Of a stretch of DNA of 64,000 bases, positions 1-10,264 are shown piece after piece (the stretch's first letter is position 1; each line of letters begins with the position of its first letter). The position numbers were made by a program, and so were the translations under genes. The DNA lies in assembly GCA_031763025.1 (NCBI GenBank), contig JASSKH010000015.1, positions 11,512,774 through 11,576,773 of the forward strand, read 5' to 3'. The notes under the pieces were generated by a model. It was not told where the DNA came from, did no database searches, and saw only the letters and a list, made by a program, of their open reading frames with translations. This stretch comes from Macrocystis pyrifera. Its lineage: Eukaryota > Sar > Phaeophyceae > Laminariales > Laminariaceae.

Positions 1-1370
1 CGTTGCTGCTTCTGCTGCTGCTGCTGCTGCTGTGCTGCTGCTCTGCTTTTAGTGCTGCCGCAATATTCACTGAATGTTTGTATGTACTCGGATAATTGTG
101 TTTCCTGGTCGTTTTGTGGCGCTGCTGCGTTGTTGCCGTGCATCATGCTGGACATGATTTGTGTGTTTATTACACTTAAACTTGTGCGTGTGTACATATT
201 TCTGTATCGTCAATGATTTTTTTTGTGGCGCTGCTGCGTTGTTGCCGTACATCATGCTGCACGTGATTTGTGTGTGTACTGTACTACACTTATGTGTGTA
301 CATATTTCTGTATCGTCAAGGAAATTACGTACTTTGCTGCTTCTGCTGCTGCTGCTGCTGCCGTCGTATAGCAAGCGATTACGTACTGCTGTTGTGCCGC
401 TGTAGAGTAGTACAAATAATGAACTCTGCCCCCCCCCCCCCCCCTCCCCCCTCCCCCGCCATTCCCTGCACGCCACTCCCGCCCCGCGCACCCTATATGT
501 TTACTTCGACCAGGTCCGTGGCAAGTGCTACAACTGCCGCCTGACGGACTCCACCATCAAAGACGGAGACATCATCATCAAGCGCAAAAAGACTCCATTC
601 CATTTCGCCTGCTCCAGGGCTTCGCGGAATTCCGAAGCAGTACGCCAAACAGATTGTCGCCATCCAAGACGAACGAAAGGAAACAATTTGTTTCCCACAT
701 TTCCCAAAATCACGATTATTTCTTCCTACACATATCCAACGGGTTCAACAGCGAACAGATCCACATTCTGGGCCTCCCGCCTCGTCACTACTGCATCCTG
801 GAAGACTATTTACATATCATGTCTCATCCAAACTCCTCTGCTGGCTACATCGAAATCGCGGCCGCCCAGCAACTATACAACATTTCCATAACCGTTGTCG
901 TTGCCGGCACTGCTGCTTTCTATCCTGTCCCAAACCTTCCTTTAAACAACAGCCTGTATGTTGTATATCATCCACATGCCAAGCACTACTCCACTCTCTC
1001 CCCACACTGATGAAAGATGTTATTCTTATTATTAGACGAATGTCATTCTTACTCTTGCGTCACCCGATCTTACGTTTCACATTACATTCATAAATAAACG
1101 CGATTATTATTTGTTCTCCCCGAATCCGGAAAAAAAATAATTATTTATATTATATTTCCAGTACGAGTGTGCCCGAAGACGGAAAATAAATAATTCTCTC
1201 TATTTCCAGTACGAAATAATTAAATTGAAATTGGGGTCACATCCTTCACCGTTTCTTACACAAATACATTTAGTTTGGTTGGCTTTGGGCTATGTCGCCA
1301 GTCGCCAATTAATTGCAGTTATATGTACACGAAACGACGGAATACCCACTCCGAAGGAAAGCCTTGTAGA
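1..1370 (+). repeat. Zinc-finger repeat unit, copy 1 (3' part only)
   Basis: This is the right-hand part of a 3.3 kb repeated unit whose full form is seen inverted at 4232-7535. The order is a CTG-rich intron-like tail (1-490, with a 16-nt poly-C run at 429-444), a terminal exon-like segment (514-1010), an AT-rich 3' part (1010-1220) and a closing segment ending in GAAAGCCTTGT near 1370. The window starts inside the unit. It joins copy 2 head to tail, where the next unit opens with ATACAACTATAATTACG. Confidence 0.8.
514..1010 (+). pseudogene. Terminal exon-like segment of zinc-finger gene, copy 1
   Basis: A pyrimidine-rich stretch ends in a plausible splice acceptor (TTACTTCGACCAG). The next bases in one frame encode VRGKCYNCRLTDSTIKDGD followed by a FHFAC motif, giving a C-x2-C...H-x2-C pattern that looks like a small zinc-binding finger, possibly PARP-like. 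That frame fails soon after FHFAC. A different frame then reads IPKQYAKQIVAIQDERKET, and a third stays open to 1010. The frame changes mark it as degenerate or as containing unrecognised introns. The same segment recurs at 4158 (truncated) and inverted at 4451-4956. The function of the gene is unknown. Confidence 0.5.
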
Positions 1371-1668
1371 TACAACTATAATTACGATTTTTGAGGTCGT
1401 TGTCACTTGCTAGCTCTTGGCAGACAGACCGACTGATAGACAGCTCTTCGCAAACAGCCCTTCTTCTTTGAAACAGCCGAACAGCCAAACAACCTTTCTT
1501 CCTTCTTTGAAACAGCCGAAATGCCAAACAACCTTTCTTCTTTCTTCTTCGCCAAACAGCCAAACAACCTTTTCTTCTTCTTCCGCAAACTGCCAACCAA
1601 TAGACAGCTCTTCGCACGGCGCCCAAAAGAGCCGTCTCGCCTTCGACGAACGGCATAGATAGGTGCAG

Positions 1669-2035
1669 CTGTCGCCGGCGGCCAAGCTGCTGCTGTCGGT
1701 GGCGAACCTGCTGGTGCTGCAACCCCCGCCTCTCCCTTCTCCACGCCCCCTAAGCTCACCTCCCCCTCGTCGAGAGGCGCGTGGTCCTCACCCTTTGGCA
1801 AGAGAGCGGCAACGACAAAGACCGACCTGGTGCCGGCTGTTGTTTGCGACCAGTGCACGGATCAGCACTTGGTCAAGAACTCCGCGCCTGTTGGCAAAAA
1901 CGTGGCCTTCGCCACCTGCAAGGATCTCACGTGCGTGGTGGCGGGATCATCCAGACAGGGCAACCGACTGCGAGTTCTGTGCTCGCCCGATCAAGGAAGG
2001 GACTGTCTCGTACTCCCTCGAGACTGCTGACGATG
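1669..2035 (+). pseudogene. 5' exon of zinc-finger gene, copy 2
   Basis: An acceptor-like AG precedes 1669 and a donor (GATG|GTGAGT) ends the segment at 2035. One frame encodes an Ala/Pro/Ser-rich stretch followed by VVCDQCTDQHLVKN and FATCKDLTCVV. After that the coding signal moves to another frame, which reads WRDHPDRATDCEFCARPIKEG up to the donor. There are Cys pairs on both sides of the shift, so this is probably one Cys-rich zinc-binding protein interrupted by a one-base frame change. The inverted copy 3 has the same shift, so it predates the duplication or is tolerated. There is no in-frame ATG, so an upstream exon would be needed. Confidence 0.45.
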
Positions 2036-2403
2036 GTGAGTGTCTTACGTCAATTGTGCATGCTGTATGTTGCCAGTACGTTTTTTTTGGGTTTTCAATT
2101 GCCTTTTTGCATACAATCCTACGTCAAAGCGTTTATTTTTTTTTTTTACTCATCCATGCTCGTTCTTTCCCTTTCGTGCGTTGCGTCGGCTCCTCTTACA
2201 CACAGTGCACGCGAACGCGCACATGCACAACTGTTTGCGGGACGCGAACGAAGCAACGGAGGATTCAGCTGTCGCCGTCACCGCTGCACCGAACGACGTG
2301 AGTGCTGCTGCTACTGTGGTGCATTTTCGGTACATGCACACGATTTCTGTGTGTACATGTTTTGGTGACCCCACGTACTCATTTTTTTCTCGTTTTCGGC
2401 TGC

Positions 2404-2436
<33 letters not shown>

Positions 2437-4157
2437 CAGCGCCACGCCATGAGTGCTGCTGCTGCTGTGCACCTGCTTCTCCTGTGCACTCGCTGCTGCT
2501 GTAGTGCTGCTGCGTTGTTGCCGTGCTGTGCACCTGCTGCTCCTGTGCAATTGCTGCTGCTGTATGTAGTGCTGCTGCGTTGTTGCCGTGCATGATGCTG
2601 GAAGCGTACATATTTTCGGATCGTCAATTCCGTAGGTTTTGCGATGGCGGCATACCAGGGTACATGCTTTTTTTCTTCCTTATTTTCATATCGTTGCTAT
2701 GCTGCTGCTGCTGCTGCCAACGCTGCCAACGCTGCCAACGCTGCGGCGATTCGTTGCAGCTTCTGCTGCTGCTAATGCTGTGGCTGCTTCTGCTGCTGCT
2801 GCTGCTAATGCTGCCGCAATATCCACTGAATGTTCGTATGTACTCGGATTACTGTTTTTCTTGGTCGTTTTTGTACCCAACCACCCTATTTATTATTATT
2901 GTAGTAATGATCTCACACTATAATTCCGTGAACAGTATAATAGTCTGTCCTCAAAAATATGTTGTGTTACTATTAATAGATGTCCATTAATAATAATTTC
3001 CGCAATAAGCAAATTGATTAAATTGTAAAATTAGGTAAAAATGGAATAGTTGTGATAAAACTAAATTATTTATTTTCCGGATTCGGGGAGAACAATGGTT
3101 CCTTTTGATACGTGAAAAAATATTTTTGCAGTTTTGCTCCTGCATTTTGCGTACGTACTGCAATTTCTCGTTTTTGGCTTGGTTGTTTTCATATATGTCG
3201 TTGCTATGCTGCTGCTGTGGTGCTGCTGCGTTGTTGCCCGACATCGTGCTGCACTTTTGTGTGTACATATTTCGGTATCGTCAATGAAATTCCGTAGGTT
3301 TTGCGATTGCGGCATACCAGGGTACATACTTTTTTTCTTCCTTATTTTCATATCGTTGCTACGTATACTGCTGCTGCCAACGCGGATTATTGTTTTTATT
3401 GGCCGTTTTTGTACCCAAATGGATTTTTTGATACGTAAAAAGAATATTTTGGTCGTTTTGCTCCTGCATTTTGCGTACGTGCTACTTTTTCTCGTATTTC
3501 GTGTTGTTGCTATCCTGCTGCTGCGTTGTTGCCGTACAGCATGCGGAGGTGGGTCTATAGTGAGGTACCAAAAATACTTTTCGGACGGCCTCGGGGTACA
3601 TACTTTTTATCTCCCTTCTTTTCATATCGTTGCTATGCTGCTGCTGCCAACGCTGTGGCGATCCGTTGCTGCTTCTGCTGCTGCTGCTGCTGCTGTGCTG
3701 CTGCTCTGCTTTTAGTGCTGCCGCAATATTCACTGAATGTTTGTATGTACTCGGATAATTGTGTTTCCTGGTCGTTTTGTGGCGCTGCTGCGTTGTTGCG
3801 GTACATCATGCTGGACATGATTTGTGTGTATATTACACTTAAACTTGTGCGTGTGTACATATTTCTGTATCGTCAATGATTTTTTTGTGGTGCTGATGCG
3901 TTGTTGCCGTACATCATGCTGGACGTGATTTGTGTGTGTACTGTACTACACTTGTGTGTCTACATATTTCTGTATCGTCAATGAAATTTCGTACTTGCTG
4001 CTTCTGCTGCTGCTGCTGCCGTCGTATAGCAACGGTTACGTGCTGCTGATGTGCCGCTGTAGAGTAGTACAAATAATGAACTCTGTCCCGCCCCCTCCCC
4101 CGCCATTCCCTGCACGCCACTCCCGCCCCGCGCACCCTATATGTTTACTTCGACCAG
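2036..4157 (+). other. Intron-like CTG-rich region with internal repeats
   Basis: About 2.1 kb lies between the donor at 2036 and the acceptor before 4158. It is full of (CTG)n runs (2403-2435, 2700-2715, 3670-3690). It also holds reiterated blocks: GTTGTTGCCGTACATCATGC, then TACATATTTCTGTATCGTCA, then TAGGTTTTGCGATGGCGGCA, then the CTG run, then TTCACTGAATGTTTGTATGT. Long open frames here are low-complexity Leu/Cys/Ala repeats and are not credible genes. Confidence 0.55.
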
Positions 4158-4217
4158 GTCCGTGGCAAGTGCTACAACTGCCGCCTGACGGACTCCACCA
4201 CCAAAGACGGAGACATC

Positions 4218-4231
4218 ATATATATATATTA
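4218..4231. other. AT-rich centre of the giant inverted repeat
   Basis: A short AT dinucleotide run lies exactly where forward copy 2 stops and inverted copy 3 begins. Because the forward arm is truncated in the terminal exon while the inverted arm is complete, the palindrome is asymmetric around this point. Confidence 0.7.
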
Positions 4232-4450
4232 CAAGGCTTTCCTTCGGAGTGGGTACTCCGTCGTTTCGTGTACATATAACTGCAATTAATTGGCGACATA
4301 CCCCAAAGCCAACCAAACTAAATGTATTTGTGTCAGAAACGGTGAAGGATGTAATAATCGCGTTTATTTATGAATGTAATGTGACACGTAAGATCGGGTG
4401 GCGCAAGAGTAAGAATGACATTCGTCTAATAATAAGAATAACATCTTCCA

Positions 4451-4956
4451 TCAGTGTGGGGAGAGAGTGGAGTAGTAGTGCTTGGCATGTGGATGATATA
4501 CAACATACAGGCTGTTGTTTAAAGGAAGGTTTTTGGGACAGGAGAGAAAGCAGCAGTGCCGGCAACGACAACGGTAATGGAAATGTTGTATAGTTGCTGG
4601 GCGGCCGCGATTTCGATGTAGCCAGCACAGGAGTTTGGATGAGACATGATATATATGTGAATAGCCTTCCAGGATGCTGTAGTAACGAGGCGGGAGGCCC
4701 AGAATGTGGATCTGTTCGCTGTTGAACCCGTTGGATATGTGTAGGAAGAAATAATCGTGATTTTGGGAAATGTGGGAAACAATTTGTTTCCTTTCGTTCG
4801 TCCTGGATTGCGACAATCTGCTTGGCGTACTGCTTCGGAATTCCGCGAAGCCCTGGAGCAGGCGAAATGGAAGGGAGTCTTTTTGCGCTTGATGATGATG
4901 TCTCCGTCTTTGATGGTGGAGTCCGTCAGGCGGCAGTTGTAGCACTTGCCATGGAC
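4451..4956 (-). pseudogene. Terminal exon-like segment of zinc-finger gene, copy 3
   Basis: This is the inverted counterpart of 514-1010, with the same acceptor context and the same C-x2-C...H-x2-C coding start. It carries the same frame changes after FHFAC. An overlapping minus-strand frame stays open from 5200 to 4451, but upstream of the exon it is only CTG-derived low-complexity sequence. Conservation between the copies appears at DNA level and not in one protein frame, which argues for a duplicated pseudogene. Confidence 0.45.
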
Positions 4957-6513
4957 CTGGTCGAAGTAAACATATAGGGTGCGCGGGGCGGGAGCGGCGT
5001 GCAGGGAATGGCGGGGGAGGGGGAAGGGGGGGGGGGGGGGGGGCAGAGTTCATTATTTGTACTACTCTACAGCGGCACAACAGCAGTACGTAACCGTTGC
5101 TATACGACGGCAGCAGCAGCAGAAGCAGAAGCAGCAAGTACGTAATTTCCTTGATGATACAGAAATATGTACATACACAAGTGTAGTACAGTACACACAC
5201 AAATCACGTGCAGCATGATGTACGGCAACAACGCAGCAGCACCACAAAAAAATCATTGACGATACAGAAATATGTACACACGCACAAGTTTAAGTGTGTA
5301 ATCATAGACACACAAATCATGTCCAGCATGATGTACGGCAACAACGCATCAGCGCCACAAAACGACCAGGAAACACAATTATCCGAGTACATACAAACAT
5401 TCAGTGAATATTGCGGCAGCACTAAAAGCAGAGCAGCAGCAGCAGCAGCAGCAGAAGCAGCAACGGATCGCCACAGCGTTGGCAGCAGCAGCATAGTAAC
5501 GATATGAAAAGAAGGGAGATAAAAAGTATGTACCCCGAGGCCGTCCGAAAAGTATTTTTGGTACCTCACTACAGACCCACCTCCGCATGCTGTACGGCAA
5601 CAACGCAGCAACAGCATAGCAACAATACGAAATACGAGAAAAAGTAGTACGTACGCAAAATGCAGGAGCAAAACGACCAAAATATTTTTTTTACGTATCA
5701 AAAAATCCATTTGGGTACAAAAACGGCCAATAAAAACAATAATCCGCGTTGGCAGCAGCAGCATAGCAACGATATGAAAATAAGGAAGAAAAAAAGTATG
5801 TACCCTGGTATGCCGCAATCGCAAAACCTACGGAATTTCATTGACGATACCGAAATATGCACATACACAAGTGCAGCATGATGTACGGCAACAACGCAGC
5901 AGCACCACAGCAGCAGCACAGCAACGATATACATGAAAATAACCAAGCCAAAAACGAGAAATTGCAGAACGTACGCAAAATGCAGGAGCAAAACGACAAA
6001 AATATTATTTCACGTATCAAAAGGAACCATTTGGGTACAAAAACGACCAAGAAAAACAGTAATCCGAGTACATACGAACATTCAGTGGATATTGCGGCAG
6101 CACTAGCAGCAGCAACAGCAGAAGCAGCCACAGCATTAGCAGCAGCAGATGCTGCAACGAATCGCCGTAGCGTTGGCAGCAACAGCAGCAGCAGCAGCAG
6201 CAGAAGCAGCATAGCAACGATATGAAAATAAGGAAGAAAAAAAGCATGTACCATGGTACACCGCCATCGCAAAACCTACGGAATTGACGATCCGAAAATA
6301 TGTACGCTTCCAGCATGATGCACGGCAACAACGCAGCAGCACTACATACAGCAGCAGCAATTGCACAGGAGCAGCAGGTGCACAGCACGGCAACGACGCA
6401 GCAGCACTACAGCAGCAGCGAGTGCAGGAGAAGCAGGTGCACAGCAGCAGCAGCACTCATCAGCAGCAGCAGCAGCAGCGGCAGCCGAAAACGAGCAAAA
6501 AATGAGTACGTGG

Positions 6514-6665
6514 GGTCAGCTGCGGCAAACCTTCCACGGCATACCACGGAATCTTCCACGGCATACCACGGAATAACCTAACCCCAACCCTAATGCCGTG
6601 GAAGGTTCTGCCGCAGGTCGTGCCACGGCATGCCACGGCAAAAAAAAAAGACAATAATGTACATC
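6514..6665. mobile_element. Short TGCCGTGG-palindrome insertion with telomere-like core
   Basis: Compared with copy 2 (around 2369), copy 3 carries roughly 150 extra bases here. They consist of CCACGGCA/TGCCGTGG palindromes around CCTAACCCCAACCCTAA. The segment next to it (CAGGGATGTACATTATTG on the minus strand) matches the left end of the larger element at 7942-8398, so both probably belong to one family. Exact ends are uncertain. Confidence 0.5.
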
Positions 6666-6900
6666 CCTGGGGGCCAAAACATGTACACACAGAAATCGTG
6701 TGCTTCACGTCCCGCAAACAGCAGTTGTGCATGTGCGCGTTCACGTGCACTGTGTGTAAGAGGAGCCGACCTAACGCACGAAGGGGAGAGTAAAAAAAAA
6801 ATAAACGCTTTGACGTAGGTTTATATGCAAAAAGGCAATTGAAAACCCCAAAAAACGTACTGGCAACATACAGCATGCACAATAGACATAAGACACTCAC

Positions 6901-7267
6901 CACCGTCAGCAGTCTCGAGGGAGTACGAGACAGTCCCTTCCTTGATCGGGCGAGCACAGAACTCGCAGTCGGTTGCCCTGTCAGGATGATCCCGCCACCA
7001 CGCACGTGAGATCCTTGCAGGTGGCGAAGGCCACGTTTTTGCCACCAGGCGCGGAGTTCTTGACCAAGTGCTGATCCGTGCACTGGTCGCAAACAACAGC
7101 CGGCACCAGGTCGGTCTTTGTCGTTGCCGCTCTCTTGCCAGAGGGCGAGGACCACGCGCCTCTCGACGAGGGGGAGGTGAGCTTAGGGGGCGTGGAGAAG
7201 GGAGAGGCGGGGGTTGCAGCACCAGCAGGTTCGCCACCGACAGCAGCAGCTTGGCCGCCGGCGACAG
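6901..7267 (-). pseudogene. 5' exon of zinc-finger gene, copy 3
   Basis: This is the inverted copy of 1669-2035. It shows the same Cys-rich segment, the same frame change between the CKDLTC and CEFCARP motifs, and the same GTGAGT donor. It has one substitution that creates a stop shortly after the first frame (a TGA in GGATCATCCTGA). An Ala/Pro/Ser-rich leader lies upstream with no in-frame start. It is a degenerate relative of an unrecognised zinc-binding protein gene. Confidence 0.45.
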
Positions 7268-7681
7268 CTGCACCTATCTATGCCGTTCGTCGAAGGCGAG
7301 ACGGCTCTTTTGGGCGCCGTGCGAAGAGCTGTCTATTGGTTGGCAGTTTGCGGAAGAAGAAAGAAGAAAGGTTGTCTGGCTGTTTGGCGAAGAAGAAAGA
7401 AGAAAGGTTGTTTGGCTGTTCGGCTGTTTCAAAGAAGAAGGGCTGTTTGCGAAGAGCTGTCTATCAGTCGGTCTGTCTGCCAAGAGCTAGCAAGTGACAA
7501 CGACCTCAAAAATCGTAATTATAGTTGTATTTAAATACGAACATATAAGCGCAAGGCCAATAGACACATATAAAACTCGAGAATATCGCGATATTTGACC
7601 TTTAGAGCCAAATTATGTGCCTGACGAGTTTTATACGGACGTCGGGTGTAGGTGATATTTTCGCTATACGTGGTCCGCAAC

Positions 7682-7729
7682 ACACAAATATATGCTTGGG
7701 GTATTTTTACCCCAAGCATATATTTGTGT
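7682..7729. repeat. Perfect 22-bp hairpin with TTTT loop
   Basis: The arms 7682-7703 and 7708-7729 are exact reverse complements (core ATATATGCTTGGGGTA) separated by four T. The surrounding 7536-7930 contains no recognisable gene. It shows only AT-rich stretches with several GAGTTTTATA/TATAAAACTC motifs, which recur at 8740-8870. Confidence 0.8.
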
Positions 7730-7941
7730 TCTCTTTTTTGTTGGTAGAGCCGAATTTTGTAGACAAGATTGGACACACCTCAGACACAGCCTGTCTCCTG
7801 TACTCGGTCATCCGATCATCACGACGCCGCCATGAGCAACAACAGCGGCGGTGGACGCGACGACTTGGTTGAATGCATAGGGCAGACAGGTTCTCCCGTG
7901 GTCGGGGACGGGCGGATGCCCGGGATGCCCGGGTTTAGCGA

Positions 7942-8398
7942 GGTATGTACATTATTGCCTTTTTTCGCGACATGCCGTGGCATGCCGTGGCACCACCTGC
8001 GGCAAAATCTTCCACGGCATCTTCCACGGCATACCACGGAACCCTCCACGGACCTCCACGGCATGCCATGGGACCCTAACCCTAACCCTAACCCTAACCC
8101 TAACCCTAACCCTAACCCTAACCCTAACCCCAACCTCAACCCTAACCTAGGTGCCGTGGGCATTGGGGTGCCGTGGGGGTTGCCATGACATGCCGTGGGG
8201 TTGCCATGAAGGGCCGTGGCGGTAGCCGCAGGGGTTGCCATGGTACTACCCATGGCATGCCACGGCAACCCCCACGGCGTACCATGGAATCCTATGCCAC
8301 GCCATGGGATGCCGTGGTGATGCCATGGTATGCCATGGTCGGTACCATGGCAAAATGCCACGGCATGCCCACGACAAGGTCAAATAGTGTATAACCCT
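7942..8398. mobile_element. TGCCGTGG-palindrome element with interstitial telomeric core
   Basis: A 457-bp segment is bounded by an 11-bp direct repeat, GGGTTTAGCGA, at 7931-7941 and 8399-8409. It begins GTATGTACATTATTG. Its right end, read inverted, is CAGGGTTATACACTATTTG, weakly similar. The interior is packed with CCATGG, TGCCGTGG and CCACGGCA palindromes around a (CCCTAA)n tract. It has no coding capacity. The 9-11 bp target duplications of Mutator-like elements would fit the flanking repeat, but class assignment is inference. Confidence 0.55.
8074..8131. repeat. Interstitial telomeric repeat (CCCTAA)n
   Basis: About nine or ten tandem CCCTAA units are followed by degenerate units (CCCCAACCTCAACCCTAACC) to about 8148. 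TTAGGG is the telomere repeat of many eukaryotes, including brown algae. Unrelated sequence continues on both sides, so this is an internal tract and not a chromosome end. Confidence 0.9.
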
Positions 8399-8409
8399 GG
8401 GTTTAGCGA

Positions 8410-9030
8410 CACCAGTCCAGAATCCAGTGTTCCGGCTAGGCGTCTCGACGATGGAGTCGCCCCAAATCCATGCCCCCAACAAGCCGTGCCACCCACCCTA
8501 TCCGGCAACAAGCGGGTAGCGGTCGGCGCGCCGGATGCCCGGACAGGAGGAGGAGCCGCTTGGCGGCCACTTCATGTCGGCGCCATCGCCGTAACATGGG
8601 TTCTGGTGTGAACTCTACCTACCACAGCAGCAGCAGCAGCAGCCATGTCCTCTAGCCCATGTGATGTACATACGTGCTTGACTTGCTGGAGGATGACGTG
8701 GACTGTCACCTAATTAATCAGACTCTTCATAATACACCCGAGTTTTATATCTCAGGTGCTTCTGGCAAAAAAGGCGATATTGAGTTTTATATCGAGGGAT
8801 TTGCCAATACGGAAATCGCGATATTGAATTTGACGTAAAGATTCGAAATATCGCCCTCTCTTGAGTTTTTTATATGTCTAATATATTGCATTTTTTGGAG
8901 TACCTGCTGGCACTGGGCCCCTGGCACTCGTTGCACGGGTTTGGTGGAGGTTTTCCCCGGCGTATGGCAGACAAATTAAAGCGTTTTAAATTTGAAATTC
9001 AATTTGGCGTGTATTTCAAATGTTTAAAAA
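8410..9030. other. No recognisable gene
   Basis: The only structures seen are a short CAG run (8622-8642) and three GAGTTTTATATC-like motifs with GCGATAT dyads (8740-8870), similar to motifs at 7560-7640. No coding frame with recognisable features was found. Confidence 0.5.
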
Positions 9031-9504
9031 TGGGTAGTGCTATTTGCGACACCAGTGTCGTAATTTCTTATTTGCGACACGGTGTCGCAAATAAGCGGCT
9101 TGTTTGCTACACCTCGTCACGTTCGCGGCACATACCTCAGATTGGCTCCGCACCGCCAAATATGTGTTGGCATGTTGCAGGGCCATCATTGAAGCCATAT
9201 CGCATGGCCGAAACGGGCCAGGACTCGAGGAGATATCTGGCCTCTTGGTGCACCCGCAAAAAGTTCAGACCGGTGTCGCAAATAAGCCTTATTCGCGACA
9301 CGCGTGTCGCAAATACCGTATTTGCAACACCGCGCCGTGGTTGCTGCACACGCTCCGGATCGGCAAAGCGCTACCAGTAGAGTCTCAGCATGGTGTAGGG
9401 CTACCATTGAAGTCATCGTGTAGCCACAATACGGGCCAGTACTCGAGGAGATATGGGGTATCCTGGTACAACCCGCAGAATCTTCTGGCTGGTGTCGCTG
9501 ATAA
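9031..9504. repeat. GTGTCGC-bounded repeat units 1-2
   Basis: Units of roughly 200-240 bp are separated by dyads of the form TTTGCGACAC...GTGTCGCAAATA (9043-9095, 9272-9335). They share an interior with GGGCCAGTACTCGAGGAGATAT and CACGCTCCGG. The third unit lies at 10268-10460, beyond an inserted element. Short open frames crossing the units are not conserved as protein. Confidence 0.65.
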
Positions 9505-10264
9505 GGGCCACTCCTAACGAACAAAAAAAATCACGATTCGTGAGATTTTTGTCGTGAATCGTGATTTTTTTGTCGTGAATCACGACAAAAAAAATCACGA
9601 TTCATGACGCCAATTTTTTTAGCTTTTCCCTAAAAAAAAACAAAATCATGATTCGTGACATTTGTCATGTCTCAAAATACGCCTGATCAAGGCACTACGC
9701 AACCCACGTGCACCAACGGTATCCGATGGTCGGCATAGGGGCATGGCAGACTTTGCTTCGTACGCCGCTTGTGGGCAACGGGCGGCTACCCAAAGACACC
9801 GCTGGGCGCGGGCTAACGAGGAGGTTGTGGCCTCGAAATTTCCAGGAGGAGGAGCCACTGCTGGAAGACAAACGCGAAAATGACCTGGGGATGTCACAGG
9901 CCAGGCCGGGCCGACGGCCTGCGAGATGGAATCTCGCGAAACGAGCTTGGCCGACGGCCGGTGAAGTTGGAATCTCGCAGGCTGGGTCAGGCTTCGGCCC
10001 GCAATTCGAATATGTCACGGGCTGGGCCAGGTGCGGACGGCCCAGCCCGGCCTGGCCGTGCCTCACTCTCGAGAGTTTGCTCCACACCCCCAAAAAACGT
10101 TGGGTTTGAAATATCAGAACTTTAACTATTTGAAAATATCACGAAACGCGACGTTTTTTTTTTTCGGCTTTTTTCGTTAGAACTGAAATGTCACGGATCG
10201 TGATCTTTTGGCATGCCTAAAAATCACGAATCGTGATTTTTTTTCGGTTCGTTAGGAACGGCCC
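9505..10264. mobile_element. Harbinger/Tourist-like non-autonomous element
   Basis: This 760-bp element has imperfect terminal inverted repeats, GGGCCACTCCTAACGAAC at the left and GGGCCGTTCCTAACGAAC (inverted) at the right. Each is followed by an A-tract and the palindrome TCACGATTCGTGA. It is flanked by the 3-bp duplication TAA (9502-9504, 10265-10267), as expected for the PIF/Harbinger superfamily. The sister repeat at 9280-9300 shows the empty-site arrangement. The interior has a GC-rich tandem segment with CTCGCGAAA motifs and no transposase. Confidence 0.75.

Larger units (their letters stand above)
1371..4217 (+). repeat. Zinc-finger repeat unit, copy 2 (truncated at 3' end)
   Basis: This copy starts with the conserved ATACAACTATAATTACG, shared with the outer end of the inverted copy at 7535. 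It runs through the 5' exon (1669-2035) and the CTG-rich intron-like region, and stops inside the terminal exon near 4217 at an AT dinucleotide run. Beyond that run the sequence turns back as the inverted copy 3. The pair forms an imperfect palindrome of more than 5 kb. Confidence 0.85.
4232..7535 (-). repeat. Zinc-finger repeat unit, copy 3 (complete, inverted)
   Basis: This is the only full copy in the window. On the minus strand it runs from ATACAACTATAATTACG at 7535 to GCCTTGT at 4232. It contains the 5' exon, the CTG-rich intron-like region and the terminal exon. It differs from copy 2 by an insertion near 6514-6665 of TGCCGTGG palindromes around a short telomere-like core. An 18-nt poly-G run (5026-5043) is the counterpart of the poly-C run in copy 1. 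Confidence 0.85.

Noticed and set aside
161..544. Long plus-strand frame of Leu/Cys/Val/Ala/Pro-rich sequence (and similar frames at 2040-2990, 3134-3879, 5204-6456)
   Set aside because: It comes from CTG tracts and poly-C in the intron-like region. It is open in several frames at once and has no conserved protein signal.
8074..8131. A true chromosome end
   Set aside because: Unrelated sequence continues on both sides and the tract lies inside a bounded element, so it is interstitial.
8074..8361. CRISPR-like array from regularly spaced TGCCGTGG words
   Set aside because: Spacing is irregular, units are palindromic and overlap, there are no unique spacers, and the context is eukaryotic.
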